A stretch of 64,000 nucleotides of DNA from Gamsiella multidivaricata. Lineage: Eukaryota; Mortierellomycota; Mortierellomycetes; Mortierellales; Mortierellaceae. Below the pieces are notes generated by a model. That model saw nothing but the letters and a program-made list of their open reading frames with translations, was not told where the DNA came from and made no database searches. Numbering within the stretch: position 1 is the stretch's first letter; every line of letters starts with the position of its first letter. The DNA is taken from NCBI RefSeq assembly GCF_025024155.1, contig NW_026251735.1, positions 186,001 through 250,000 of the forward strand. The letters are read 5' to 3'. Of the stretch, positions 36,207-46,851 are shown piece by piece. A program made the position numbers and the translations under genes.

Positions 36207-39200
36207 ATGCGTGGACACTCCTCCAAGGAGTATTCCGACATGAACATCCCGCTGACCTCGGCCGAGGACCAGTATGTCTTCGATATGAGCAGCCAAAACA
36301 ACAGCAACGCCAGTCTGCACTCACGCTACCCGCCCGACTCGCCTGGTATCAACCCCACCCCATCCTCCGCTGCAGACAAGCACAGGGTCCACAAGCCGCC
36401 CTCAGCCTTCAGGTCCTTCATCGCTAACTTCACGGGAGGATCATCCGCCAACCAGGAAGGCATTCGTGTTATCTATCTCAACAATCCCGAGCGCAACAGC
36501 CAGTCAAAGTATCTGCACAATCGTATTTCCACATCAAAGTATAACTATTTGACCTTCCTGCCAAAGTTTCTCTATGAGCAATTTTCGAAATACGCCAACG
36601 TCTTTTTCCTTTTTACCGCATGCATCCAGGTAAGGAGGCTTTCCTCGCGAAAGAAACTGCCTGCCATGCTCATGGATGACAATGAGATTCTAACCAGGCT
36701 CTTCTATTCAAAAGCAAATCGAGGGTGTGTCACCCACTTCACGATACACAACAGCTGTGCCACTGGTGCTCGTCTTGTTTGCAACGGCTGTCAAGGAGGT
36801 CATGGAGGACTATAAGCGCCATGCATCCGACAGTGAAACAAACGCTCGCCTCTCCAAGGTGTTGCAGGGAAACACATTTGTGTCCAGGGCATGGCATTCA
36901 ATCAGGGTCGGTGATATTATTCGAGTCGAGGGAGGCGAGCCCTTTCCTGCAGATCTGGTGCTGCTGAGCTCATCCGAGCCAGAGGGCATGTGCTACATCG
37001 AAACTAGCAACTTGGACGGGTAAGGAACATGCGAACTTGAAGGCCAACTTTAGAAATTTATTTTGGCGGCAATGGATATCGATAGTATCGGCGATATTAA
37101 CACTTCTTTATTGGTATGGACACTTAGAGAGACGAACTTGAAGATCAAGCAGGCGCTGCCAGAGACCGCCAAGCTAATTACTCCACTAGATGTGTCCCAA
37201 ATTGGCGGATGCATTCGCTCAGAACAGCCCAACAACAGTCTCTACACCTTTGAAGGTACCCTACTTATGAATGGCACCCAAGGACACCCCAAGGAGTTGC
37301 CTCTGGATCCGACCCAAGTTCTTCTCAGAGTAATGACTTCCGCATATTGAATGCACTTTCCCGTTCGGCTGGTCTCTGAAACATACGTCACCTATTGTTA
37401 GCACTCGAATACTAATCTAATATCGTTCGACACGGTCGATATCTTAGGGAGCACAACTTCGCAACACCAACTGGATCTATGGAGTGGTTGTCTTCACAGG
37501 ACACGAGTCCAAGTTGATGCGCAATGCCTCTGCGACACCGATCAAACGCACCTCTGTGGAGAAAATGACCAACGTCCAGATCGTCTTCTTGTTCGGCATC
37601 CTCTTGGCAATGTCTCTGGCCAGTGCTGTCGGCAACATGGTCATCACCAACAAGAACATTGCTCAGCTCTCCTATCTCGAACTCACTGAATCTTCATGGT
37701 CGGATTTTGGACTCAGCATCCTTACCTTCCTAATTCTCTACAACAACTTGATCCCTATCAGTTTAATGGTCACCATGGAGGTCGTCAAGTTTTGGCAGGC
37801 GCAGCTCATCAACGCGGATCTGGACATGTACTACGAAAAGACCGATACTCCTGCGCTCGCCCGAACTTCGTCCCTGGTGGAGGAGCTTGGACAGATCGAG
37901 TACATTTTCTCCGACAAGACTGGAACACTGACATGCAATGAGATGGAGTTTCGCCAGTGTTCAATTGCTGGCCTGGCCTATGCGGATGTGATTGAAGACG
38001 GAAAGCAAGCGCGAGTTGAGGACGGAATGGAAGTTGGTATTCATGATTTCAAGCAAATGAACGCCAATCTTCGCAACCATCCCACCAGCAATGTCATTGA
38101 CGAGTTTTTGACGCTGCTGGCAGTCTGTCATACCGTCATTCCCGAACGACAGGAGAGCAATCCTACAGGTACACGAATCTGGACAAAAATGAATTGGTTA
38201 TAATATTTCTGTACCTTTGCTAGGGTCCGCATTACTGACGCTTTGAATAATATTTTGCTTCAATAACAGAAATCGTATATCAGGCATCGTCGCCCGACGA
38301 GGGAGCACTTGTCTCTGGAGCGGCAGACCTGGGATACAAATTCACGACTCGCAGACCCCGATCTGTTAATATCCAGGTCGGACGAAATGAGCTGGAGTAT
38401 GAGATTCTGTGTGTGTGCGAGTTCAACTCGACTCGCAAGCGCATGTCGACTATCGTTCGTGGACCAGATAGGAAAATTAAGCTGTATTGCAAGGGCGCTG
38501 ACACTGTCATCTTGGAGCGCTTGGGGTCTGAGAACGAGTTTGTGGATGCGACTATGCAGCACCTGGAGGATTACGCCACAGAGGGTCTCCGTACATTGTG
38601 TGTTGCTATGAGGGAGATTCCTGAGAAGGAGTATCAGAACTGGAGCCAGATTTACGACCGCGCGTCTACTACCATCCAGAATCGATCTGAGGAACTTGAT
38701 AAGGCTGCTGAGTTGATTGAGAAGAATCTGTTCCTCCTCGGCGCCACTGCCATTGAGGACAAGCTTCAGGACGGAGTCCCCGAGACGATCCATACGCTGC
38801 AACAGGCCGGTATCAAGGTCTGGGTCTTGACTGGAGACCGACAGGAGACCGCAATCAACATCGGATACAGCTGCAAGTTGATCCAGGAGGACATGTCGTT
38901 GATCATCTGTAACGAGCAGACACACTGGGAGACCAAGGAGTTTTTGGAGACCAAGGTCAAGGCCATCAAATCGACTATGCAGCGCGGTGACGATATCGAG
39001 CCCTTGGCGCTCATTATTGACGGCAAGTCGCTTGGATTCGCGCTGGAGAAGGATATCGAGAAGACCTTTTTAGAGCTGGCTGTCCTATGCAAGGCCGTCG
39101 TTTGCTGCCGTGTGTCTCCATTGCAGAAGGCCCTGGTGGTGAAACTGGTCAAGCGTAACTTGAACTCGATCCTGTTGGCTATCGGAGACGGCGCCAATGA

Positions 39201-40540
39201 TGTCTCCATGATTCAAGCTGCTCACGTTGGCGTCGGTATCTCTGGATTGGAGGGTCTCCAGGCTGCCCGCAGTGCTGATTTTGCCATTTCTCAGTTCCGT
39301 TACTTGAAGAAGCTGCTCTTGGTCCACGGTGCATGGAGTTATCAACGCCTCAGCAAGTTGATCTTGTTCAGTTTCTACAAGAACATTTGTTTGTATACCA
39401 CGCAGTTTTGGTATGCGTTCTACAACGGTTTCTCAGGCCAGACCGTCTACGAATCCTGGACGATCTCTCTTTTTAACATTGCATTGACTGTGCTGCCGCC
39501 GCTGTCGCTTGGTATCTTTGACCAGTATGTCAGCGCCAGGATGTTGGACCGCTATCCACAGATGTACATGCTCGGACAAAAGAGTGAATTCGTAAGTGAA
39601 ATGCCTGCATTGCATTGTGCCGATACGTGGATTTATCTGTCATCATGAAAGCGTATTTAACATACCTTCTTTTTTTTTTTTTTTTTTTTTTCTGATCCGC
39701 AGTTCAACGTCAGGACATTCTGGGGATGGGCAAGCAATGCGATATACCATTCTGTCATCCTCTTCTTCGCGGTCTCTTCCATTTTCCAGTTCGACTTGAT
39801 CATGACCAATGGCACAGTCGGAGGAGCATGGTTGATGAGTGTCACCCTTTACACAGCTGTGCTAGCAACCGTACTTTTGAAGGCGGCACTGATTACAGAG
39901 TAAGTTATCGCCAATTGTCGTTTCAGAGTCTTTCAGATCTCATCTTGCTTTTCCATTTGACCACTCACTCACCCATATGTATTCCGCTTTCTTTCTGCTA
40001 GTCTTTGGAACAAGTACGCATACATCTCCATCCCTGGATCGATGATCTTTTGGATGGGATTCTTCCCTCTCTTCGCCATTGTTGGTGCCAAAGTGGGATT
40101 GACGCTCGAGTACTTTGGCATTGTTGGACCCCTATACAGTCAGCCGGTTTTCTGGTTGACAATTATTCTGTTACCTATCTTCTGCAACCTACGAGACTTT
40201 ACATTCAAATAGTAAGTTCCTTCAGTGTCATTGGTTTTTTTTTTTTTTTTTCTTGGCGGCGGCGCACTAACCACACTTTCCACCATATATCCCTTTATCG
40301 CCATGAAATAGCATGAAGAGGACATTCTTTCCGAAGACGTACCACTATGTCCAGGAGATTCAGAAACTCAACATTCCGGATTACAGACCAAGAATGGAGC
40401 GCTTCCGCAAGGCTGTTCACAAAGTCAGGAATATCCAGCGACTGCGTCGCAACCGCGGATTTGCGTTCTCGCAAAACGAATCCGGCACGGCTCGTTTGGT
40501 GCGGGCTTATGATACCACGGCGCAGAAGCCCCGAGGATGA
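36207..40540 (+). CDS. DRS2: P4-ATPase phospholipid flippase, Drs2 type (1202 aa)
   Basis: Eight exons (36207-36629, 36715-37019, 37128-37329, 37448-38168, 38270-39591, 39703-39899, 40002-40211, 40312-40540) total 3609 nt in phase. All P4-ATPase motifs are in order: [19 protein letters not shown] before helix 1, SNLDG|ETNLK (A domain, split by an intron), [15 protein letters not shown] with the phosphorylated Asp, [33 protein letters not shown] and [21 protein letters not shown]. The family moves aminophospholipids to the cytosolic leaflet of Golgi and endosomal membranes with a CDC50-type partner. The N- and C-termini are cytosolic and basic, and the C-terminal tail with [13 protein letters not shown] fits Drs2/ATP8A autoregulatory tails. 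Drs2 rather than Dnf is favoured by length and motif wording. Confidence 0.95.
39671..39691. repeat. poly(T) tract in a flippase intron
   Basis: About 21 consecutive T, nine bases before the CCGCAG acceptor of exon 6. Confidence 0.85.
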
Positions 40541-40599
40541 TAGTCTTGTAGATTGGAATAACACGTCGATGCATACTTGTAATTTCGAATGGATATCTA

Positions 40600-40790
40600 G
40601 AACCATAAAATTTTCTTCCTTCTCTTTGCCATTCATGGTGCCAAATGCGGGATTGGATCGTGAGTACTATGACATTGCCGGTCCGCTGGCTTTGGAGAAG
40701 GGGGAGGGCAGCTCGTCATCTGGCTGACCATTGTGCTCTCGCCCGCGCTCCGCAATCTACCTTACACTAGTAAATCATGGTGGTATGTGT
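40600..40790 (+). pseudogene. relic of a second P4-ATPase 3' exon
   Basis: Directly after the flippase stop, the DNA resembles flippase exon 7 (40002-40211). TTCCTTCTCTTTGCCATTCA aligns with TTCCCTCTCTTCGCCATTGT, and the product reads GAKCGIGS, then EYYDIAGPLALEKGEG, then QLVIWLTIVLSPALRNL. The intact gene has [17 protein letters not shown] and [16 protein letters not shown] at the same positions. Two frame shifts break the copy. It is too diverged to be a simple recent duplicate of exon 7, so it looks like the last piece of an old tandem or paralogous flippase. Confidence 0.75.
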
Positions 40791-41513
40791 CCACATTGAT
40801 TGCGCATGTCCACTCAAAAGTGACTAAATGAGCAGACACCAACACTTACTGTCTGCGCGTAAAATTGTGTAAGTTGAAGAAAGTGCCTTTGTAGTACTGC
40901 CGAAGTGTGCGTTGACCTGGATCTCCGAAGAAAGATCGGCGCAAATTTGCAAGCGTTGAATTTATTGTCTTGGTTTTCTACGACTCACTTGACAGATATT
41001 TGGGCCAGAGTTGAGATGACTCGCGATTCGTATTTCCTTGGATACCATGGACCGGAACACTCATAGGCCTTGAAAAAAAGGTAGACAAATATGCAGACGC
41101 GGACGTGGGATAAAACGCGTAAAAAAAGAAAACGCGTCAGACTATACACTCGCGACCAACAATGAAAGTAAACACAGATACGCGCGGTCGTGCAGTTGTG
41201 GTTGTTGCCTCGGATATGGTTCACAAAGGGCGGCTACAAGCAGTGTTAGTGATCGCCACAGGTCAGTTTCATCTATGATTACCCACACTTCCGAATGAAC
41301 AAAGTAAAGAGTCAGGTGCGATCTTTTTGGCGCAATAGCATCCACAAGCACCACACCTCGCTGACCTCTGCGCAAGCCTTTTCAGTGGCAACCTGGGACC
41401 TACTCCTCTCCTATTATTGCTCGCTCTCTCTCTCTCATTCTGCCTATGTAGCACTTTGTTATACCTATCTGTCCTCACTCTTCGCTTTATATATCTTATC
41501 CCACCCTACAAAT
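40791..41513. other. intergenic DNA
   Basis: No supported gene, except that the upstream frame (41295-41529) could be 5' coding sequence of the cysteine-rich protein. Confidence 0.35.
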
Positions 41514-41959
41514 ATGATCGCTTTACGATGTAAGGTCATTTTCCAAGTCCTGTTCTACAACCAAGGCCCCCTAGCACTTTGTTACTAACACGTATTCTCG
41601 ACCCGTGTTTCTCAGTTATGCCCCATACAAGCAGCACACGATCGCTTGTCTGTCAAGAGGTCACTTATGCTAACAACACCGGGAGCTGCACCCGTTTTCC
41701 CGACACTCGCACATGCGTCAATGTCAGCGGTGCACAAAGAATCACCTATCGTTGTGTTCCCAACAATCAAGCCTCTACAACAGTCGGTACAGGCATTGAT
41801 GAGAACGGCGTCACTGCTGCACCTATCTATGAATGCACCATCAAGAGGTGTCCGAATAAATTTTCTGCCTCTGCTCAACATGCCAAAGCGACATCAAAAG
41901 CCGGATGGGCCGTTTTGGCTTTGGCCATGTTGTCAGCCATCCATGTTGTATATTATTGA
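41514..41959 (+). CDS. small cysteine-rich protein with hydrophobic C-terminus (about 119 aa)
   Basis: I do not recognise the family. The main exon (41616-41959) encodes LVCQEVTYANNTGSCTRF..., with six cysteines, two N-glycosylation-type sites (NNT, NVS) and a C-terminal hydrophobic stretch AGWAVLALAMLSAIHVVYY directly at the stop. That layout resembles a GPI-anchor signal of a surface protein. An intron is supported by GTAAGG at 41530, a perfect TACTAAC branch point at 41583 and TTTCTCAG at 41615, which would give a 16-nt first exon starting at ATG 41514. The short first exon yields no good signal peptide, so the true 5' end may lie further upstream (ATG 41295 is in frame). A TATA-like TTTATATAT lies near 41486. 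Confidence 0.5.
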
Positions 41960-42057
41960 ATACAACACGACAGAGTCCAAAGCAAGTGACCGGACGATCG
42001 TGTTGAATTTATTGAAAACCCGGATGCTTGAGATGGCAGTGGTTTTGCAGCTATAGT

Positions 42058-43554
42058 TTACCTGTTGCTGACGACCAGCTCCAAGAACTGTGGCAGCAAA
42101 AGTGAATAGAGCAGATTACAAGGGTGAGTTGACCATAATAAAATTTCATTCGACAGGGACAAGCAAAAAATAAAGACAACACCACATACCTGCTCGTAGC
42201 CAATAGTGGCGTATCCCTTCTTCTCCGTGTCGATTCTCATGAATGCATCCGTCAAACTCTTGACGGTGACCGCAATCTGCACAAAGTTATCGAACGAGAC
42301 ATCGCCGCGACCTAATTGGCAGTGTTATAAAATAAAAAAAATCAATAGACATTGTAAGTTCAAGTGATCAATTGACCCTTCTTTTTCTGCTGCTGTGCTA
42401 TCTTTAGGCTTACCATTTTTGTCGTATTTCTTGATGAGAAGTTTCAAAAAGTTGTCCGAGAGATGGTAACCGAACGAGCGCATGGCGGTCCTGAGCTCAT
42501 CAAAGTCGATCGATCCGCTTTGGTCCCGGTCAAAGGCTCTGAAGCAAGCACGCCATTCCTCGATGTACTTCCACAGACCTGAGAACTCGGCAAAGTTGAT
42601 CTGTCCAGAGTTGTCTAGTCAGAGGGTAGGGCAAAAGCGTGGGAAAATAACAAAGACGCAGGGGCCTTAGAAAGGGATGATGCAAAGCAGGAGGCATTCT
42701 AATGGGCTAAGGGCCTGGATTCCAACTCACCGGTGTCGAACATGTTCATCATCAGACGGACGGTCTCGTAGTTGAAGGGGCTCCTGTTACAGCGGAAACA
42801 AAGTGGACGTTCGTAGTAAGAACCATGCTATCATTGGGAACATTCCATTGATGAAGGAGTAGCAGGCATTTAATGCAGTCGTACCAATCACCTATAAGGT
42901 ATCAAACAGGTCAATTGATAGGGGATGGGAGTTAATATCACAGAAGACGTCGTTTGACCCTTGAAGATAATGTGTTTGGCAATGACAAAACACACACACA
43001 CACACACACACAAAAAGAAAAAAAAGAGGAGAACATAGCGTGTTATAAGTGCTATAATCTTACCATTGATCAATGCCCTCTGAAGTTCCTCCGTACTGAG
43101 CTGTCCGGACCTGTCCGCGTCGACCGCATCGAACCACTGACGAAGACTTGCCTCAGGGCTGCTTTGAGTGGCTATGTGAGATTTTTCGACACAGCCATGG
43201 AAGATGGTCAGCGACAAATACAAACACACGACCAAGACGATTGAGCCAGCTAATAAAGAAAAAAGTCGCTAAGAATGCGGAAGGACATTTACTATATTGC
43301 TGCTGGTAGTTGACGGCTTGCTGGTATTGCTGGTTGTACGGGCCGTGCTGCTGCTGCTGCTGCTGTGGCGGCGGCTGTTGCTGCGGCGGCTGTTGCTGTT
43401 GTTGACCGTATTGCTGCTGTCCGTAGCCTTGCTGTCCGTAGCCCTGTTGCTGTTGGCCGTATGGCTGCTGACCATATGGCTGCTGTCCATAGCCTTGTTG
43501 CTGTTGGCCGTAAGGCTGCTGCTGGTACCCGCCGTATCCCTGGTTGTATGACAT
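42058..43554 (-). CDS. penta-EF-hand calcium-binding protein (peflin/ALG-2 type), 260 aa
   Basis: Seven exons (43554-43293, 43171-43064, 42891-42885, 42783-42731, 42614-42414, 42311-42190, 42087-42058) total 783 nt. The N-terminal ~85 residues are a prion-like Q/Y/G/P repeat ([16 protein letters not shown]), as in peflin and sorcin. Then come EF hands: [32 protein letters not shown] and [16 protein letters not shown], then a degenerate [15 protein letters not shown] and a fifth C-terminal hand. PEF proteins dimerise through EF5 and act as calcium adaptors at COPII/ESCRT sites. Exon 3 is only 7 nt and is required to restore the conserved NGDWSPF junction between EF1 and EF2. The start ATG lies 386 bp from the divergent LSM1 ATG. 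Confidence 0.92.
42885..42891 (-). other. 7-nt microexon (GTGATTG) of the PEF gene
   Basis: Bounded by CTTATAG on its 5' side and GTACGA on its 3' side (coding strand). It supplies the codons for Gly-Asp-Trp across two junctions, matching the invariant family word NGDWSPF. Confidence 0.75.
42990..43012. repeat. (AC)n microsatellite in PEF intron 2
   Basis: About eleven CA units (GT on the coding strand) lie within the intron between exons 2 and 3. Confidence 0.85.
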
Positions 43555-43939
43555 TTTGGTGGCGGAGGAAGGTGGATGAGAGATGAGAGATGAGAAAAAG
43601 AAAGATGGATGGAGAAGAAAAAAGAAGGTCGTCCTTCTTGTCCTCGGAATAAAGTCAGGAGGGAAGGGAGTGAGCGATCGCATCATCAGCCCAAAGAGAA
43701 CATCACCGCGCATGGGAATAAATATCGAATTGTAGAGGAGAACCGTCTATTCGAATAGCTTGCGCCGTAAGCTACATCCCCAGGACGAAGCATCCATCCA
43801 TCCCGCAGACGACAAGACCACACCCAGAGACATAGGAATCTAATCACTAGAAACAACCGCAAAACAGCCAACGCAGCCCAAAGCCTCGATCGATCCCTCA
43901 TCACAACACCAACATCGACGAGCAACAGCAAGGACCACC

Positions 43940-44746
43940 ATGGACAGCTTTCAGATCTTTACTACATCCACCAGTCTGGTGGACAGTGTCGACAGTACGT
44001 GTATTTGCTGACAACTGTCCTTTTCTTTAGCCGATAATGTCGTTTACTGGAAAACCAGGCGTTGCTAGCATGTCTCGGCGCTGTTCTATCGCCTGGATAC
44101 CATGTCTACCAGAGGCTGCTGGACCCTTGATCAGCTATGCTAACACAATATGTCTCTATACTCATGATAGAGAAGCTGCTGGTCGTGCTCAGGGACGGGC
44201 GAAAGCTCATTGGGATCCTGCGCTCCTTTGATCAATTCGGTATGCTGGCTTACACTCAATTACACTGGATCTGCGTTCCTTACTCGGCTTGGGACATGTG
44301 TTGGATGAGTGGTTCTGACGCCTTGTTGTTCATATCGCCGGCCTTGTATAGCAAATCTGGTTTTACAGGACACAATCGAGAGGATATATGTCGGCGATAC
44401 CTATGGCGATATTCCCCGAGGAATCTTTATCATCCGTGGCGAGAACGTTGTTCTTCTGGGCGAAATTGTAAGCGACTTGACACTTCCTCTGTATATTTCT
44501 TTTTGTTGGACATTGAAACATGGAGCATCGACGAACGCTAATCGCTCGTTGTTATTTTGGTATAAAAAAAATCAGGATGAGGACAAGGAGGACGAGTTGC
44601 CATTACGTGAGGTGCCTGTGGAGGAAGTTCTTCAGATCCAGCGCGAGGAAATGGAGGCCAAGGTCAAACGGGAAAAGACAAAGCATAGACTGCTTAGTGA
44701 ACAAGGCTTCTCTGTCGATGTAGCCGAGTTTGGAGAGATGTATTAG
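43940..44746 (+). CDS. LSM1: LSM1, cytoplasmic mRNA-decapping Sm-like protein (136 aa)
   Basis: Four exons (43940-43994, 44171-44239, 44352-44467, 44576-44746) total 411 nt. The Sm1 motif region reads [29 protein letters not shown] and the Sm2 region reads [21 protein letters not shown]. Together these are the LSM1-specific wording, not that of LSM8 or LSM3. The C-terminal helix with [13 protein letters not shown] is the LSM1 extension that caps the Lsm1-7 ring. The Lsm1-7/Pat1 complex binds oligoadenylated mRNA 3' ends and activates decapping in P-bodies. Intron positions fall inside both Sm motifs. Confidence 0.95.
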
Positions 44747-44782
44747 AAGCACCTGGACATCTCGATCGGAGCCTACCTTCCT

Positions 44783-44802
44783 TTTTTTTTTTTTTTTTTT
44801 TT
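44783..44802. repeat. poly(T) tract in the LSM1 3' flank
   Basis: A T run of about 20 bases starts some 35 nt after the LSM1 stop codon. Confidence 0.8.
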
Positions 44803-45163
44803 GAAACATTGGACACTGTCATAATAATCAAAAAAGCATGATCAAACCAACTATACAAAGGCTATATGAAAGCCATTTAATGCGGGCGATATATCGCGAG
44901 TTGGCGATGGTCTAGTAATAACAGCTAAAGAACGCAAGGATGGTGTCGCGTCAACGGCGAATGGAATAAGATACGCTAGGAGATACAGGCGGCGAGCAAC
45001 AGCAGCAGTGCATGGGCTCATTCGTGTACACATTGCAAGATATGAGCTCATGAACGCGAAGGAATATTGGTTAGGCCACAGCCCTCCCTGAAGAATAGAG
45101 ACGAGACATAAGGGAGGGACAGCACTCGGCGATGTCTCTGAAAGACCAGGACATGAACCGTAC

Positions 45164-46340
45164 ATGAATGTGGAGCACTTTAAAATAGAGTTTTATGAGA
45201 TCGACGCGCTACTTCCTAAACTGCTATCAGAGGCGAGAAACACTCGCTCGAAGAAAACTAAAAAGTTGACCTCTGTTGTGAAGTATAGCAGAGACTATCG
45301 CAAGGCAAATTATATAGCTTGGGCAAGCTACAAGCTACATGAGAGCTGTCTTAGTAGGTAGGGCCACAATCGAAGGGAAACACGTCTTGGTCTTTCCTAT
45401 TGCACACTGCTTCTAGACGATCGTTGGAATATAATGCAACCTCTTGCTGCCCAGATGATATTATATGTACACTGTACCCTTTTGACCGATGACATGGAGC
45501 TGAGTGATGATTGTGGAGGTGTTGAGGATGTCCTCAACCTGATCCAACGCGTTCTTGGCGAAGATCCCAAGTCTGGCAATGTCACCGGTCTGCTTCGGCG
45601 TGTATTTGCAAAAATAACAACAGCAGCAACTCAGGCTCTTGCAGTGAGGTCAGGCTGCCCACGGGCCTTAGTCTCAAGGTCTAGCAGGCTGTACAGTTTA
45701 GGCTATACAGCCCTAATTATGCAAGGATGGGCTATAATTTAACAATCATATCAAACTTTCTAGCCTAAGCGAGCCTACTCACCATGTCTGAAGCATGGAA
45801 GAACCTGTGTAGAGGGGTAATACAAATGTTGCTACTTCATTTGCCTCTCTGTAGCCCATTTCTGTCTGGCTATGTTGGAGCTCGGAAACAGCGTAAAATA
45901 AATGCCGCTTGAGCTGTATGAGGTTAAATTTCACTTTACTGTCCTTAGAACTGATCAGGGCGCCTCCTTGACTTCAGCCATAATGTGTGAAAGACCGGGC
46001 ATAGAAAGTGATGAGTTTTTAAAGTCCACCTGCACTAACGGTGTCGGTCATGAAAGTAACGTACGATACAACTTACATGTGCCCACTCACGAGCCAAGGC
46101 GCGCTCAGCCTTGACATCGACGTTTGGTGCTCTTGACCTCAACTTGCTTCGCATGGCGTTGCCAAGTCAGGACACTGCTCCTGCAGTGACGAAGACGACT
46201 CCATCAGGAGGGGTGTGTCATTGAGGACACTATTGATACATAGACAGTTAGCACAGCAAAAAAAGCCAGAGAGCTATCAAACGTAGAAGGCATCGAATGG
46301 GTACTTGTGTCACGGAATTACCTTTGTCGGAAAGTGCATC
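45164..46340 (-). pseudogene. decayed tandem copy of the 557-aa gene at 46852-49083
   Basis: Blocks match the intact neighbour in the same order and orientation: 45164-45230 resembles 46610-46690, 45335-45690 resembles 46850-47320, and 45780-45960 resembles 47455-47640. Long identical words are shared, for example GTTGAGGATGTCCTCAACCT and CTACATGAGAGCTGTCTTAG. In this copy the splice sites and frames that keep the neighbour open are lost, and the upstream (N-terminal) exons are missing or unrecognisable. It also lacks the pentanucleotide microsatellite. So this is a truncated pseudogene, and the family expands by local duplication. Confidence 0.75.
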
Positions 46341-46851
46341 AATAATTATCGTTTACATTCCCCGCCCATGCTTCGTGTGCTTGCTTCATAGTTGAGCGAG
46401 ACTCGTCGGTGGTTTGGGTTATAAAATAAGGAGACAACTATTATATGGGACCAACCGGTATTTATCAAGACAAGTTTGTGGAGCGTATGTAGACGCGCCA
46501 TTAAATCATCAATTTGCAATAAAACTTCACAGTTGGGCCTAATCCAGCGCTTCGAGCGAAGCAATTCCTTACCAGCCATGAGGACTAGGGGTGACCGTAA
46601 TTAGATGCGGGGTACTTCAAGATAGAGTTTTATGAGATCAACGCGTCTACATAGAAAAATAACGACGCGCTACTTCTTCACCTGTGTCCTAGGATGCCAC
46701 TCGATGTTAGGTGAGAGAAACGCCCTTCGCAGGAAACTAAGAAACTTGGACCCTATTGTGAAATACAGCATCATCTACATGTACTAATACTGGAAGTTAT
46801 ACACGTTGCAGCTTTGATATGTTTATTGGACAGGCTTTGGCAAGCTATAGG

